Assembly (NCBI GenBank): GCA_964410725.1
Contig: CAYPID010000004.1
Location: 8,348-72,347, forward strand
Length of the DNA stretch: 64,000 nt
Origin: CALAZP01 sp964410725
GTDB taxonomy: Bacteria > Bacteroidota > Bacteroidia > Chitinophagales > Saprospiraceae
Reading direction: 5' to 3'
The notes under the pieces are model-generated. The model was not told the origin of the DNA and made no database searches. It saw only the letters and a list, made by a program, of their open reading frames with translations. The position numbers and the translations under genes are program-made. This document shows positions 9,373 through 18,286 of this stretch, piece by piece (within the stretch, counting starts at the first letter, position 1; each line of letters begins with the position of its first letter).

Positions 9373-10707
9373 ATGACCAACGTAACTGATCCAACAAACC
9401 ATGAATTACGTGCCCAGACAGCTGATATCGTCGCAGCGATTGATATTGGAACAACTAAAGTCTGTGCTATCGTCGGACGTGCCACTCAACATGAAAAGTT
9501 AGAAATTCTTGGGGTAGGTATAGTAGTATCTGAGGGAGTCCTCAGAGGAGTAGTTTCCAATATTGAAAAAACGGTAAAGGCGATTAGTGAAGCGGTGGCC
9601 ATTGCTCAACGGCAATCGGGCTACAAAATTGATTTGGTCCATGTCGGAATTGCAGGACAACACATCAAAAGTCTTCAGCACCGGGGAATATTGACCAGAG
9701 ATAATCTGCAAACTGAAATTAGCGAGTCGGATACTAACCGGTTGATTAATGATATGCACAAATTGGTTTTGCCGCCAGGCGATCAAATATTGCATGTTAT
9801 TCCTCAGGAATATACTGTTGATAACGAACAAGGCATTAGTGATCCTATCGGGATGTCTGGGGTCCGTCTGGAAGCTAATTTTCATATCATAACAGGGCAA
9901 ATTACCGCTTCGAAAAACATTCAAAGATGTGTTGAGCGCTGTGGGTTGAGGATTGCCAATATGACCTTGGAGCCCATTGCTTCCTCTACAGCTGTATTAA
10001 GTGAGGAAGAAAAAGAGGCGGGTGTAGCTTTAGTAGATATTGGAGGCGGAACTACTGATATAACTATTTTTCAGGAGGGAATTATTAGACATACTGCGAT
10101 TATCCCTTTTGGGGGCAATGTGATTACCAAAGACATCAAGGAGGGATGCACGGTAATGACCCACCAAGCTGAAAAGTTGAAAATAAAATTTGGATGTGCC
10201 TTAGCGGATGAAGTTTTCGATAATCGAATCATCACCATTCCTGGTTTGAAAGGTCATGAACCAAGGGAGATTTCTGAAAAGAATTTGGCTAGAATTATTC
10301 AAGCCAGGATGGAAGAGATATTGGATTACGTTGCTTGGGAAATCCGCAAATCCGGATTGGAGAGAAAATTAATTGCAGGTGTGGTTTTCACTGGGGGAGG
10401 TTCTCTGCTCAAAGATATCGAGCTGTTGGCCCAGTACCAGTTGGGCAAATCCGCTCGAATTGGTATTCCTACAGAAGTTCTGGCTCATGGTTATACCGAG
10501 CAAGTCAATAGCCCTGTATTTGCAACTAGTATTGGGCTCCTGCTAAAAGGCATTGAAGATAGAGCTAAGGGGGCAACCTTCGAAATGGAGGCATTCAGAC
10601 CGGAGGAGCGTTCTAGACAAGATCAGTCCCAACAAGAGAATTGGTTGGGTAAACTATTCGATAAAACTAGGAGCTTTTTTGAAACCGAAGCTGATCACGA
10701 AATTTAA
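9373..10707 (+). CDS. ftsA: Cell division actin-like ATPase FtsA
   Basis: Actin/HSP70-fold ATPase that tethers FtsZ filaments to the membrane and recruits the divisome. The 444-residue protein has the phosphate-1 loop VAAIDIGTTKVCAIVG near residue 20, the phosphate-2 motif VALVDIGGGTTDITIF near 218 and the adenosine motif VVFTGGGSLLKDIELL near 338. The C-terminus (LGKLFDKTRSFFE) is amphipathic, as expected for the membrane-targeting helix. It starts 12 bp after ftsQ and is followed by ftsZ after 24 bp. No anomaly. Confidence 0.97.
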   Translation: MTNVTDPTNHELRAQTADIVAAIDIGTTKVCAIVGRATQHEKLEILGVGIVVSEGVLRGVVSNIEKTVKAISEAVAIAQRQSGYKIDLVHVGIAGQHIKSLQHRGILTRDNLQTEISESDTNRLINDMHKLVLPPGDQILHVIPQEYTVDNEQGISDPIGMSGVRLEANFHIITGQITASKNIQRCVERCGLRIANMTLEPIASSTAVLSEEEKEAGVALVDIGGGTTDITIFQEGIIRHTAIIPFGGNVITKDIKEGCTVMTHQAEKLKIKFGCALADEVFDNRIITIPGLKGHEPREISEKNLARIIQARMEEILDYVAWEIRKSGLERKLIAGVVFTGGGSLLKDIELLAQYQLGKSARIGIPTEVLAHGYTEQVNSPVFATSIGLLLKGIEDRAKGATFEMEAFRPEERSRQDQSQQENWLGKLFDKTRSFFETEADHEI

Positions 10708-10731
10708 GCTAACTTCTGAAACAACTGGTAT

Positions 10732-12153
10732 ATGGGAACTCTAAACAATAACAAATTCGGGAATATTATTAAGGTTTTAGGCGTAGGCGGAGGGGGAAGC
10801 AACGCGGTCAACCACATGTACAAACAAGGTATTATCGGAGTTGATTTTGCTATATGTAATACAGATGCTCAGGCAATGGACAACAGTCCCGTTCCTGTAA
10901 AAATTCAATTAGGCCCCAACTTGACAGAGGGAAGAGGAGCAGGTTCACAGCCCAATATTGGAAAAATGGCTTGTGAAGAATCCATCGAGGAAGTTCGAAA
11001 ATTTTTGAGTAACCAATGTAAAATGGTGTTCATTACTGCAGGTATGGGGGGAGGAACTGGAACTGGTGCAGCACCCATTGTTGCCAAAACTGCCCGTGAA
11101 ATGGGTATTTTGACTGTTGCAATTGTTACTCTTCCATTTATTTTCGAAGGTAAAAAAAGGACTTCCCAAGGATATGATGGTTTGAAAGCCCTCAAAGAAG
11201 AGGTGGATACTTTAATTGTTATTTCCAACGATAAACTGAAAGAAATACATGGAAATCTTTCCATTTCTGCTGCGTTTGCTGAAGCGGATAATGTATTAAG
11301 TACTGCAGCAAAGGGGATTGCTGAAATTATTACGGTTGCCGGTTATGTCAATGTTGATTTTGAAGATGTCAATACTGTTATGCGCGGTGGGGGTGTGGCT
11401 ATTATGGGAACTGCAGCAGTAGAGGGAGACCATCGGGCTAGAAGGGCGGTTGACTTGGCCTTGCATTCTCCCCTGTTGGAAGAAAGCGATATTCGAGGTG
11501 CTCAGCATATTCTTTTAAATATCTCTTCAGGTAAAAAGGAAGTGACCATGGAAGAAATATTTGAAATCACTGAATTTATTCAAGAAGAGGCAGGTCATGC
11601 CACCAATTTGATCTGGGGTAATTGTTACGAAGAGAGTTTGGGAGATAAATTGAGTGTTACCATTATCGCTACAGGTTTTGAAAAGGATGAGAGAATTAGG
11701 ACCTCTCATATTGAGGTTCAGAAACCGGAGAAAATAGTCGTTCCGCTTGAGGATGAAGATGATAAAGAACCGGAGGGAAGAGAATTGAGAAATATTGGGT
11801 TTGACCCCAAAGTGGAGGGAGGAAGTGCTTTTACTATTGAATTTGATGATTTAAGGTCCAATTTTTCTTCTGTTAGTTCGGATGATGGAAACCAATATGG
11901 CAGAGGCCATTCAGAACGGAACTTTTCGGCTCAGGCTAGGGAAGATGCTATGAAGAGAATTCAACAGGTGAAATTGAGTAATCCTAAAACGGTAATTGAA
12001 TTAGAAAATGAACCCGCTTACTTGAGAAGAGGGATTAAAATGGAGGATGTTCCAGATTCTCAAAAATCGTCCTTCTCTCAATATATGCTTTCTGATGAGC
12101 AGGAACCAAGTATTAGAAAAGGGAACTCTTTTCTACACGATAATGTGGATTAA
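10732..12153 (+). CDS. ftsZ: Cell division GTPase FtsZ
   Basis: Tubulin-like GTPase that polymerises into the cytokinetic ring. The 473-residue protein carries GVGGGGSNAVNHM at 17-29, the tubulin signature GGGTGTG at 106-112 and the T7 region (NVDFEDVNTVM) near 210. The GTPase and C-terminal core domains end near residue 320. They are followed by a long variable linker (320-440) and a conserved tail closing in FLHDNVD. The long linker and this tail type are usual in Bacteroidota. It is the last recognised dcw gene; a small ORF and a terminator follow. Confidence 0.98.
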   Translation: MGTLNNNKFGNIIKVLGVGGGGSNAVNHMYKQGIIGVDFAICNTDAQAMDNSPVPVKIQLGPNLTEGRGAGSQPNIGKMACEESIEEVRKFLSNQCKMVFITAGMGGGTGTGAAPIVAKTAREMGILTVAIVTLPFIFEGKKRTSQGYDGLKALKEEVDTLIVISNDKLKEIHGNLSISAAFAEADNVLSTAAKGIAEIITVAGYVNVDFEDVNTVMRGGGVAIMGTAAVEGDHRARRAVDLALHSPLLEESDIRGAQHILLNISSGKKEVTMEEIFEITEFIQEEAGHATNLIWGNCYEESLGDKLSVTIIATGFEKDERIRTSHIEVQKPEKIVVPLEDEDDKEPEGRELRNIGFDPKVEGGSAFTIEFDDLRSNFSSVSSDDGNQYGRGHSERNFSAQAREDAMKRIQQVKLSNPKTVIELENEPAYLRRGIKMEDVPDSQKSSFSQYMLSDEQEPSIRKGNSFLHDNVD

Positions 12154-12233
12154 ATATTAACAAGATTTTAATATTTCCATAACAATAATAAGGCTCGCTG
12201 AGGGGTTTTACTATTGAAACAAATCAATGCATC

Positions 12234-12509
12234 ATGAATGTTCGGAAAATGAAACTTGCCGTTGCAGTGGGTTTACTGAATAACCCCTCTGTTAATGCCT
12301 TGGTTACTATTAAGGAGGCTATGCGACAATTTACCACAGAAGTTGGTAGGTTTTTAGGATTTTCCTTAACAAAAGAATATCCTCTGGATGCCAAAAGAGT
12401 CAATCGCTCATATTCTTTGATGTTTGAAAACTGTGCGATAGAGTTGGATTTGGTTTCCAGCCAACAAAACTCCTCGCAAGTAGTAAGAGATTTTAGACTT
12501 AGTCAGTAG
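12234..12509 (+). CDS. Small hypothetical protein after ftsZ
   Basis: A 91-residue ORF on the same strand, 80 bp after ftsZ and 23 bp before a strong terminator. I do not recognise a family. It has no signal peptide or clear membrane helix. The first half contains two weakly amphipathic stretches (about 7-40), and the second half is strand-like. A second ATG at residue 6 (MKLAVAVGLL) could be the real start. It fills the space between ftsZ and the terminator and its codons look ordinary, which favours a real gene, but short length leaves doubt. If real, it may be cotranscribed with ftsZ. Confidence 0.5.
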   Translation: MNVRKMKLAVAVGLLNNPSVNALVTIKEAMRQFTTEVGRFLGFSLTKEYPLDAKRVNRSYSLMFENCAIELDLVSSQQNSSQVVRDFRLSQ

Positions 12510-12532
12510 TTTTTTCATAGTGCGTAATTGAG

Positions 12533-12562
12533 AGGCCCGGCTACCTACCGGGCCTTTATTTT
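12533..12562 (+). terminator. Intrinsic terminator after the dcw cluster
   Basis: Perfect 8-bp GC-rich stem AGGCCCGG (12533-12540) and CCGGGCCT (12548-12555) with the 7-nt loop CTACCTA, followed by TTATTTTT. It separates the ftsZ/small-ORF transcript from typA. Strong by eye. Confidence 0.9.
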
Positions 12563-12604
12563 TCTCGTCAAAAAAAAATCCCACTCGCTCTGAATTAATC
12601 TACG

Positions 12605-12612
12605 TACTTTTG
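12605..12612 (+). promoter_or_regulatory. Candidate Bacteroidota -7 element for typA
   Basis: TACTTTTG matches the Bacteroidota sigma-A -7 consensus TAnnTTTG. It lies 21 bp before the typA ATG and just after the terminator, where a new promoter is needed. No convincing TTTG -33 element is seen at the usual spacing. Confidence 0.6.
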
Positions 12613-12633
12613 CACCTTATTTTAAACAACCTT

Positions 12634-14448
12634 ATGAGCGAGCTTAGAAATATAGCCATTATTGCACACGTTGACCATGGTAAAACGACCCTGGTAGATA
12701 AGATGCTTTTAGCCGGTAAACTTTTTGGAGACCATGAAGTACCGGGAGAATTGATTTTGGATAACAATGATTTGGAAAGGGAAAGAGGTATTACCATTTT
12801 GTCCAAAAATGTATCGATTACTTACAAGGGTACCAAAATTAACATCATTGATACTCCGGGCCACAGTGACTTTGGTGGTGAGGTAGAGCGCGTATTAAAT
12901 ATGGCTGATGGGGTGTTGCTTTTGGTAGATGCTTTTGAAGGTCCCATGCCTCAGACCAGATTTGTATTGCAAAAGGCGATAGAATTGGGTTTAAAACCTA
13001 TCGTAGTAATCAATAAGGTGGATAAATTAAATTGTACACCTGAAGAAGTGAATGATCTGGTATTTGATTTGATGTTTAATCTGGACGCTACTGAGGACCA
13101 ACTAGACTTTACTACTATATATGGGTCTGCGAAAAACAATTGGATGGGTTTGGATTGGAAGACCCCAACAGAGAATATCACGCCCCTATTGGATGCTATT
13201 ATTGAGCATATTCCAGCTCCAAAGGTGGAGGAAGGGACTACTCAAATGTTGATTACTTCATTAGATTATTCTAATTATACAGGTAGAATTGCCATTGGGC
13301 GATTACAAAGAGGAACCTTGAAGACCGGACAGCAGGTGGCCGTAGTAAAGAAGGATGGTACAGTTCAAAAGCACAAATTAAAAGGCCTATTTTTATTTGA
13401 GGGTTTTGGCAAAGTCGAGGCATCTGAAGTCGTTGCTGGAGATATTTGTGCCGTTCAGGGTTTGGAGGGATTCGAAATTGGTGATACTATTGCTGATCCG
13501 GACAACCCCGAAGCATTGCCAACCATTGCCATTGATGAACCCACCATGAGTATGGTTTTTACCATCAATGATTCTCCATTTTTTGGAAAGGAAGGGAAGT
13601 TTGTTACCTCCAGGCATATCAAGGAGCGATTAGATAAAGAATTAGAAAAGAATTTAGCACTTAGAGTAGAGGAGACTGGTTCAGCGGATACTTTCAGGGT
13701 ATTTGGTAGAGGTGTGTTGCACCTTTCAGTTTTAATAGAAACCATGAGGAGAGAAGGGTATGAGCTTCAAATAGGGCAACCACAAGTCATCACTAGACGT
13801 ATAGATGGAATTCTTTGTGAACCTGTAGAAGAATTAACCATTGATTTACCTGACGAGGTGTCTGGTAAGGCTATCGAGATGGTAACCAGACGTAAGGGGG
13901 TTATGTTATCTATGGATCCCAAGGGGGATCGAGTGGTACTTACTTTTGAAGTGCCTTCTAGAGGTATCATAGGACTGAGGAGCCAGATGCTAACAGCCAC
14001 CGCAGGAGAGGCCATTATGACCCATCGATTCAAAGAATTCCAACCCCACAAGGGCGAAATTCCAGGAAGAATCAATGGTTCCCTAATCAGTATGGAAACA
14101 GGTAAGTCAATTCCTTACAGTATCTTTAACCTTCAAGAGCGAGGTCGTTTCTTTGTAGGTGCCAACGTAGAAATTTATGAGGGACAAGTGGTTGGGGAAA
14201 ATAGTAGGGTTGGTGATTTGGTGATTAATTTGACTAAGACCAAAAAATTGACCAATATGAGATCTTCAGGTGCGGATGACAAACTCAAGTTAGTACCACC
14301 TAGAATCTTTACCCTTGAAGAAGCTTTAGAATATATTCAGGAAGACGAATATGTTGAAGTTACCCCTGAATCTATTCGTTTGAGAAAGATCTATTTGAAT
14401 GAAAACGATAGAAAAAGATATCGAAATAAGGAAAAGGTTTTTGAATGA
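12634..14448 (+). CDS. typA: Ribosome-associated GTPase TypA/BipA
   Basis: Translational GTPase of the EF-G/LepA group that binds the ribosome and supports assembly and stress growth. The 604-residue protein begins MSELRNIAIIAHVDHGKTTL: the G1 loop is at 12-19, the switch/G3 motif DTPGHSDFGGEVER near 75 and NKVDK (G4) near 132. EF-G-like domains II, III and V and the TypA-specific C-terminal domain follow. The ATG at 12634 is preferred over an upstream in-frame TTG-type codon because it matches the family N-terminus and follows the promoter. The stop overlaps the next gene by 4 bp (ATGA). Confidence 0.96.
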   Translation: MSELRNIAIIAHVDHGKTTLVDKMLLAGKLFGDHEVPGELILDNNDLERERGITILSKNVSITYKGTKINIIDTPGHSDFGGEVERVLNMADGVLLLVDAFEGPMPQTRFVLQKAIELGLKPIVVINKVDKLNCTPEEVNDLVFDLMFNLDATEDQLDFTTIYGSAKNNWMGLDWKTPTENITPLLDAIIEHIPAPKVEEGTTQMLITSLDYSNYTGRIAIGRLQRGTLKTGQQVAVVKKDGTVQKHKLKGLFLFEGFGKVEASEVVAGDICAVQGLEGFEIGDTIADPDNPEALPTIAIDEPTMSMVFTINDSPFFGKEGKFVTSRHIKERLDKELEKNLALRVEETGSADTFRVFGRGVLHLSVLIETMRREGYELQIGQPQVITRRIDGILCEPVEELTIDLPDEVSGKAIEMVTRRKGVMLSMDPKGDRVVLTFEVPSRGIIGLRSQMLTATAGEAIMTHRFKEFQPHKGEIPGRINGSLISMETGKSIPYSIFNLQERGRFFVGANVEIYEGQVVGENSRVGDLVINLTKTKKLTNMRSSGADDKLKLVPPRIFTLEEALEYIQEDEYVEVTPESIRLRKIYLNENDRKRYRNKEKVFE

Positions 14449-15986
14449 AAAAAATTGATCGATTACTGATCAGTAGTTTTATTCCTCCATTTTTTGTTGC
14501 ATCTCTGATTGCGGTTTTTGTTTTATTGATGCAAACCCTTTGGTTATATATGGATGATATAGCTGGAAAGGGTTTGGGCATCTTCTTCATCATAGAGTTA
14601 TTATTTTACAAATGCGCTGGGCTAATCCCTTTGGCCATGCCTATTGGCATTCTCATTGCTTCTGTTATGGTAATGGGAAATTTGGCAGAGCAATACGAAC
14701 TTTCTAGTTTAAAGTCAGCCGGTATTCCATTACTCAGAATAATGAGTCCTGTCCTGGGGGTCGGACTTATGGCTACAACTTTTTCATTATACAGCTCTAT
14801 TACATTAATTCCTCTAGCCAATCTAAAGTTTGGTTCCAGGCTTTGGGATATTCAACAACAAAAGCCTACGCTTCGGTTAGAAGCTGGTGTATTTAATTAT
14901 GATTTTCAAGGATTTGTTATACATATAGGCGAGAAAGAAGGGGATAGAATCATCCGCAATGTTAAGATTTTTGATCATACGGGTAACACTAGAGATGGAT
15001 ATTCGCAGATTACAGCCCAGTCAGGGGAGATGTACACCAATTCAGATGGAAGTTTATTCATCATGGATTTGTTTGACGGCTATCAATACACTGAGGGGGA
15101 GGCTCGGGCTTTTCGCAATAAGCCATTTATTCGCACTCATTTTGATCAGTACACCAAAGTATTTGATCTGAGTGAATTTCAGTTGAGTAGAACGGATGAG
15201 GATTTGTTCAAATCCAATAGATCTATGTTGAGTCCTGGTGAGTTGCAAGATGCCGTAGATACCTTGGATAAGGAAATGAATCAATTCAGTAAAGAGCTGG
15301 GTAACCATTTAAGTGCTTTTTTTGATTTTATGGAATTGGACAGTGCTTTTTTGTTGCCTCAAAATAATTTAGTTGAACAACCCATTGTTACGGAACCACT
15401 GGTTGAGGAGAAGGAGCTTACCAAGGTTTTAAAAGCGGAAGAAGCTGCCAAGAGGGATTCGGCGCCGATTTATTATCCGGAAGTCTATGAAAGGATAGCT
15501 TATTGGCAAAATGCTTACATCACTTTAACAAAGGATAGTTTAGTAAACTTTTCCCGAAGGGATTCCCTTTCTTCTTTTATTGATAGATTCGATAATTTTA
15601 AAAAGAGAGATCTCAACAGAAGAACTGTAGCTAATGTGCGCAGTATCCTGAGTGAATCTGAGAAGACCATGAGGTTATTGAATAATCATCTCCAAAACAA
15701 GGTGAGGAACCAATATGAGAAGCACTCTCGCTACAGTATGGCAGTGATATGCTTTATCTTTGTTTTTATAGGGGCGCCAATGGGGGCTTTGGTGAAAAAG
15801 GGTGGATTTGGATACCCTATTTTGATTGCTATTATCTTTTTTATGCTATTTGTGGTGCTTACCATTTTTTGTAAAAAAATTGCGGAATCTTATGTGCTGC
15901 CAGCTATTCTTTCTGCCTGGATGCCTTGTTTGGTCTTGTTTCCCATCGGGTTATTTTTGACCATCAGAGCGATGAATAAATCTTAG
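14445..15986 (+). CDS. LptF/LptG-family permease (YjgP/YjgQ)
   Basis: Membrane component of the LptB2FG transporter that extracts lipopolysaccharide from the inner membrane and feeds it to the periplasmic bridge. The 513-residue chain starts with the family N-terminus MKKIDRLLISSFIPPFFVAS. It has three hydrophobic segments in the first ~120 residues, a long periplasmic beta-jellyroll-like section with an acidic helical insert (about 250-400), and three closing membrane segments (about 425-510). The long insertion makes it larger than E. coli LptF or LptG (about 360 residues), as is common in Bacteroidota. Which of the two paralogues it represents cannot be decided. It is translationally coupled to typA by an ATGA overlap. 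Confidence 0.88.
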   Translation: MKKIDRLLISSFIPPFFVASLIAVFVLLMQTLWLYMDDIAGKGLGIFFIIELLFYKCAGLIPLAMPIGILIASVMVMGNLAEQYELSSLKSAGIPLLRIMSPVLGVGLMATTFSLYSSITLIPLANLKFGSRLWDIQQQKPTLRLEAGVFNYDFQGFVIHIGEKEGDRIIRNVKIFDHTGNTRDGYSQITAQSGEMYTNSDGSLFIMDLFDGYQYTEGEARAFRNKPFIRTHFDQYTKVFDLSEFQLSRTDEDLFKSNRSMLSPGELQDAVDTLDKEMNQFSKELGNHLSAFFDFMELDSAFLLPQNNLVEQPIVTEPLVEEKELTKVLKAEEAAKRDSAPIYYPEVYERIAYWQNAYITLTKDSLVNFSRRDSLSSFIDRFDNFKKRDLNRRTVANVRSILSESEKTMRLLNNHLQNKVRNQYEKHSRYSMAVICFIFVFIGAPMGALVKKGGFGYPILIAIIFFMLFVVLTIFCKKIAESYVLPAILSAWMPCLVLFPIGLFLTIRAMNKS

Positions 15987-16024
15987 TTGGATCTTTTTTG
16001 TTGAATATTTCAAACGATTAATTT

Positions 16025-16681
16025 GTGATCAAGCATCAACTGAAATTCATCCTTCAAAATAATGAATTTTTATTCCTGTACTTGGGAGGTATTCTTTTGT
16101 TGGGAATTGGGATTTTGAGTTTGCAGGATACGGGCGATTCGGTACTTTATTTAGCTTCAATTCGGTCGGAATGGTTGAATCAATTCTTCAGATGGACGAA
16201 TTTTTTAGGTGAGTTGCCTGCTTTTATATTGATTGGAATATTTTTTTTGACAAAGGGGTACAAATATGTAGTGGGGATACCTTTGGTCGCATTAGTAGTT
16301 ACTGTAATCACTCAAATTCTCAAGAGAGTATTTGCACACCCCAGACCTGCATTATTTTTTGAAGCGAACGGATTGTCTCAAAAAGTAATTCCAGTTGACG
16401 GAGAGATTTTAAATATGGGTTTGAATAGCTTTCCCTCTGGCCATACTGCTGCGGCATTTGCTCTTTTCATTTTTGTTGCACTGGCTTATAGAGGTTACAA
16501 GTGGATGGCACTTGCTTGTGTTGTCTTAGCGACTTTAGGAGGAATTTCCAGGATATATTTATTCCAACATTTTTTAAAGGATGTGGTCTTCGGTGCTTCT
16601 ATTGGAATTTTGTCCGCCATTACCTGCTACCTTCTGATTGAAAGGTGGCAGGTAAAATGGGGACTTAAAACTTTATTTTGA
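16025..16681 (+). CDS. PAP2-superfamily membrane phosphatase
   Basis: Integral membrane phosphatase of 218 residues. The three PAP2 signature parts are visible: KRVFAHPRP (about 99-107), PSGHTAAAF (about 137-145) and SRIYLFQHFLKDV (about 177-189), which give the catalytic histidine pair. Substrates of this group include undecaprenyl pyrophosphate, phosphatidylglycerol phosphate and lipid A phosphates. The sequence alone does not choose, although the cell-envelope neighbours would fit a lipid carrier role. The start appears to be GTG at 16025, as no suitable ATG is nearby. The 3' end overlaps the convergent symporter gene by 9 bp. Confidence 0.9.
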   Translation: MIKHQLKFILQNNEFLFLYLGGILLLGIGILSLQDTGDSVLYLASIRSEWLNQFFRWTNFLGELPAFILIGIFFLTKGYKYVVGIPLVALVVTVITQILKRVFAHPRPALFFEANGLSQKVIPVDGEILNMGLNSFPSGHTAAAFALFIFVALAYRGYKWMALACVVLATLGGISRIYLFQHFLKDVVFGASIGILSAITCYLLIERWQVKWGLKTLF

Positions 16682-18256
16682 TGATTTTTCAAATGCCTTT
16701 ATGGTATTGAAATATCTTTTAACTTCTTTTCGAACTTCAGGTAATAAAATAATCAGACCTATAACATTAGGCACAGACATGGCGAAAATCATAGCGTCTG
16801 AAAAATCTGTAACGGCGGAAAGACTCGCTGCCGCTCCAATGACTACGAATAGGCAAAACAATATTTTATAAGAATAATCGGCCAATTTGCTTTTTCCAAA
16901 CAAGAATAACCACGATTGTAAGCCATAATAGGACCAACTTAACATGGTTGAAAAAGCGAATAATACTACAGCAATGGTCAAAACATAGGGAAACCATGGA
17001 ATAACGGAAGCAAATGCATTAGAAGTTAATTGCACTCCATCAATGGTTCCAGGATCTCCATAATTATCCGTGATAATGATAACCAATGCGGTCATGGTAC
17101 ATACTATTACAGTATCGATGAAGGGTTCTAAGAGTGCTACCAAACCTTCACTCGCTGGAAATTTAGTTTTTACAGCTGAGTGTGCGATAGCTGCTGAACC
17201 TACACCTGCTTCGTTAGAAAATGCAGCTCTCCTCATTCCTATGATTAAGACCCCAATAATTCCTCCAGATACGCCCTCAGCTGAGAAGGCGCCTTCGAAA
17301 ATTAATCCAAAGGAGGCAGGAAGCATATCGATATTCAATCCTATAATTATAAGGGCAGCAAATACATAAATTCCAACCATGACGGGGACTACTTTTTCCG
17401 TAACGGTGGCGATTCTTTTAATACCTCCAATAATGACTATAGCCACTAACACCGCCATAACAATCCCAAATAATGCACCTGCATAGCCAGATGAATCTAT
17501 ACCTAGCATGTTATTAAATTGCTGAGCAGCTTGGTTGGCTTGAAACATATTGCCTCCGCCAAAAGAACCACCTATACACATAATAGCAAAGAACACAGCT
17601 AAAACCCTGCCCAATCCTTGCATGCCCTTGGCTTTCAAGCCCTTGGCTAAATAGTACATAGGACCGCCATATACAGTACCATCAGGCCCGACATCCCGAT
17701 ATTTGACCCCTAAGGTACATTCAACGAATTTAGAAGACATTCCCAAGAGTCCTGCCAAAATCATCCAAAAGGTAGCACCCGGACCTCCTAAAGAAATCGC
17801 AATGGCAACTCCCGCAATATTTCCAAGTCCTACTGTTCCGCTCAATGCAGCTGTAAGTGCTTGAAAATGAGACACCTCTCCTTGTTTGCCTTCAATCTTA
17901 ATCGTCCCCTTAACATCTCCATCCACCACCAAAGGTCCATCTGCTGGATCGGCCTCATGATGATCGATATCGTCGTATTTACCTCTTACAGTATTAATTG
18001 CAATTTTAAAACCCGATAGGTTGATAAATTTGAAATAAATCGTAAAAAAGGTAGCAGCAAGAAGTAGATATATAACCACTATAGGAACTTCCACCCCTGC
18101 AATACTGATAGCTTTGAATATAATTTTATTGGCTACTAAATCTGTAGCGGGTTTGACCAGATCATTAATTTTTTCATCTAAACCCTTTTCTGCTTCTTGA
18201 GCAATCATCAAAATTGGTAATAACAATTGTGCTATAACACTAAATAGTTTTTTCAT
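16673..18256 (-). CDS. AGCS-family sodium:alanine/glycine symporter
   Basis: Inner-membrane secondary transporter, probably Na+-coupled uptake of alanine or glycine. The 527-residue protein has about ten or eleven hydrophobic segments and AGCS motifs such as SGTVGLGNIAGVA (near 138), GGPMYYLAKGL (near 198) and the RRAAFSNEAGVGSAAIAHSA stretch (near 345). An N-terminal hydrophobic extension of about 20 residues (MKKLFSVIAQLLLPILMIA) looks like a signal peptide, followed by a soluble leader. Extended N-termini of this kind occur in Bacteroidota AGCS proteins. It is the last gene of the ftsX-to-AGCS minus-strand run, 30 bp after gpsA. Confidence 0.93.
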   Translation of the reverse strand: MKKLFSVIAQLLLPILMIAQEAEKGLDEKINDLVKPATDLVANKIIFKAISIAGVEVPIVVIYLLLAATFFTIYFKFINLSGFKIAINTVRGKYDDIDHHEADPADGPLVVDGDVKGTIKIEGKQGEVSHFQALTAALSGTVGLGNIAGVAIAISLGGPGATFWMILAGLLGMSSKFVECTLGVKYRDVGPDGTVYGGPMYYLAKGLKAKGMQGLGRVLAVFFAIMCIGGSFGGGNMFQANQAAQQFNNMLGIDSSGYAGALFGIVMAVLVAIVIIGGIKRIATVTEKVVPVMVGIYVFAALIIIGLNIDMLPASFGLIFEGAFSAEGVSGGIIGVLIIGMRRAAFSNEAGVGSAAIAHSAVKTKFPASEGLVALLEPFIDTVIVCTMTALVIIITDNYGDPGTIDGVQLTSNAFASVIPWFPYVLTIAVVLFAFSTMLSWSYYGLQSWLFLFGKSKLADYSYKILFCLFVVIGAAASLSAVTDFSDAMIFAMSVPNVIGLIILLPEVRKEVKRYFNTIKAFEKSSK

Positions 18257-18286
18257 GTATTTAATTAATTAACTGTTTGCCTAAAC

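Noticed and set aside
9499..9924. 141-residue ORF on the minus strand inside ftsA
   Set aside because: Antisense to a well conserved gene, without signal, family resemblance or promoter; a shadow of ftsA codons.
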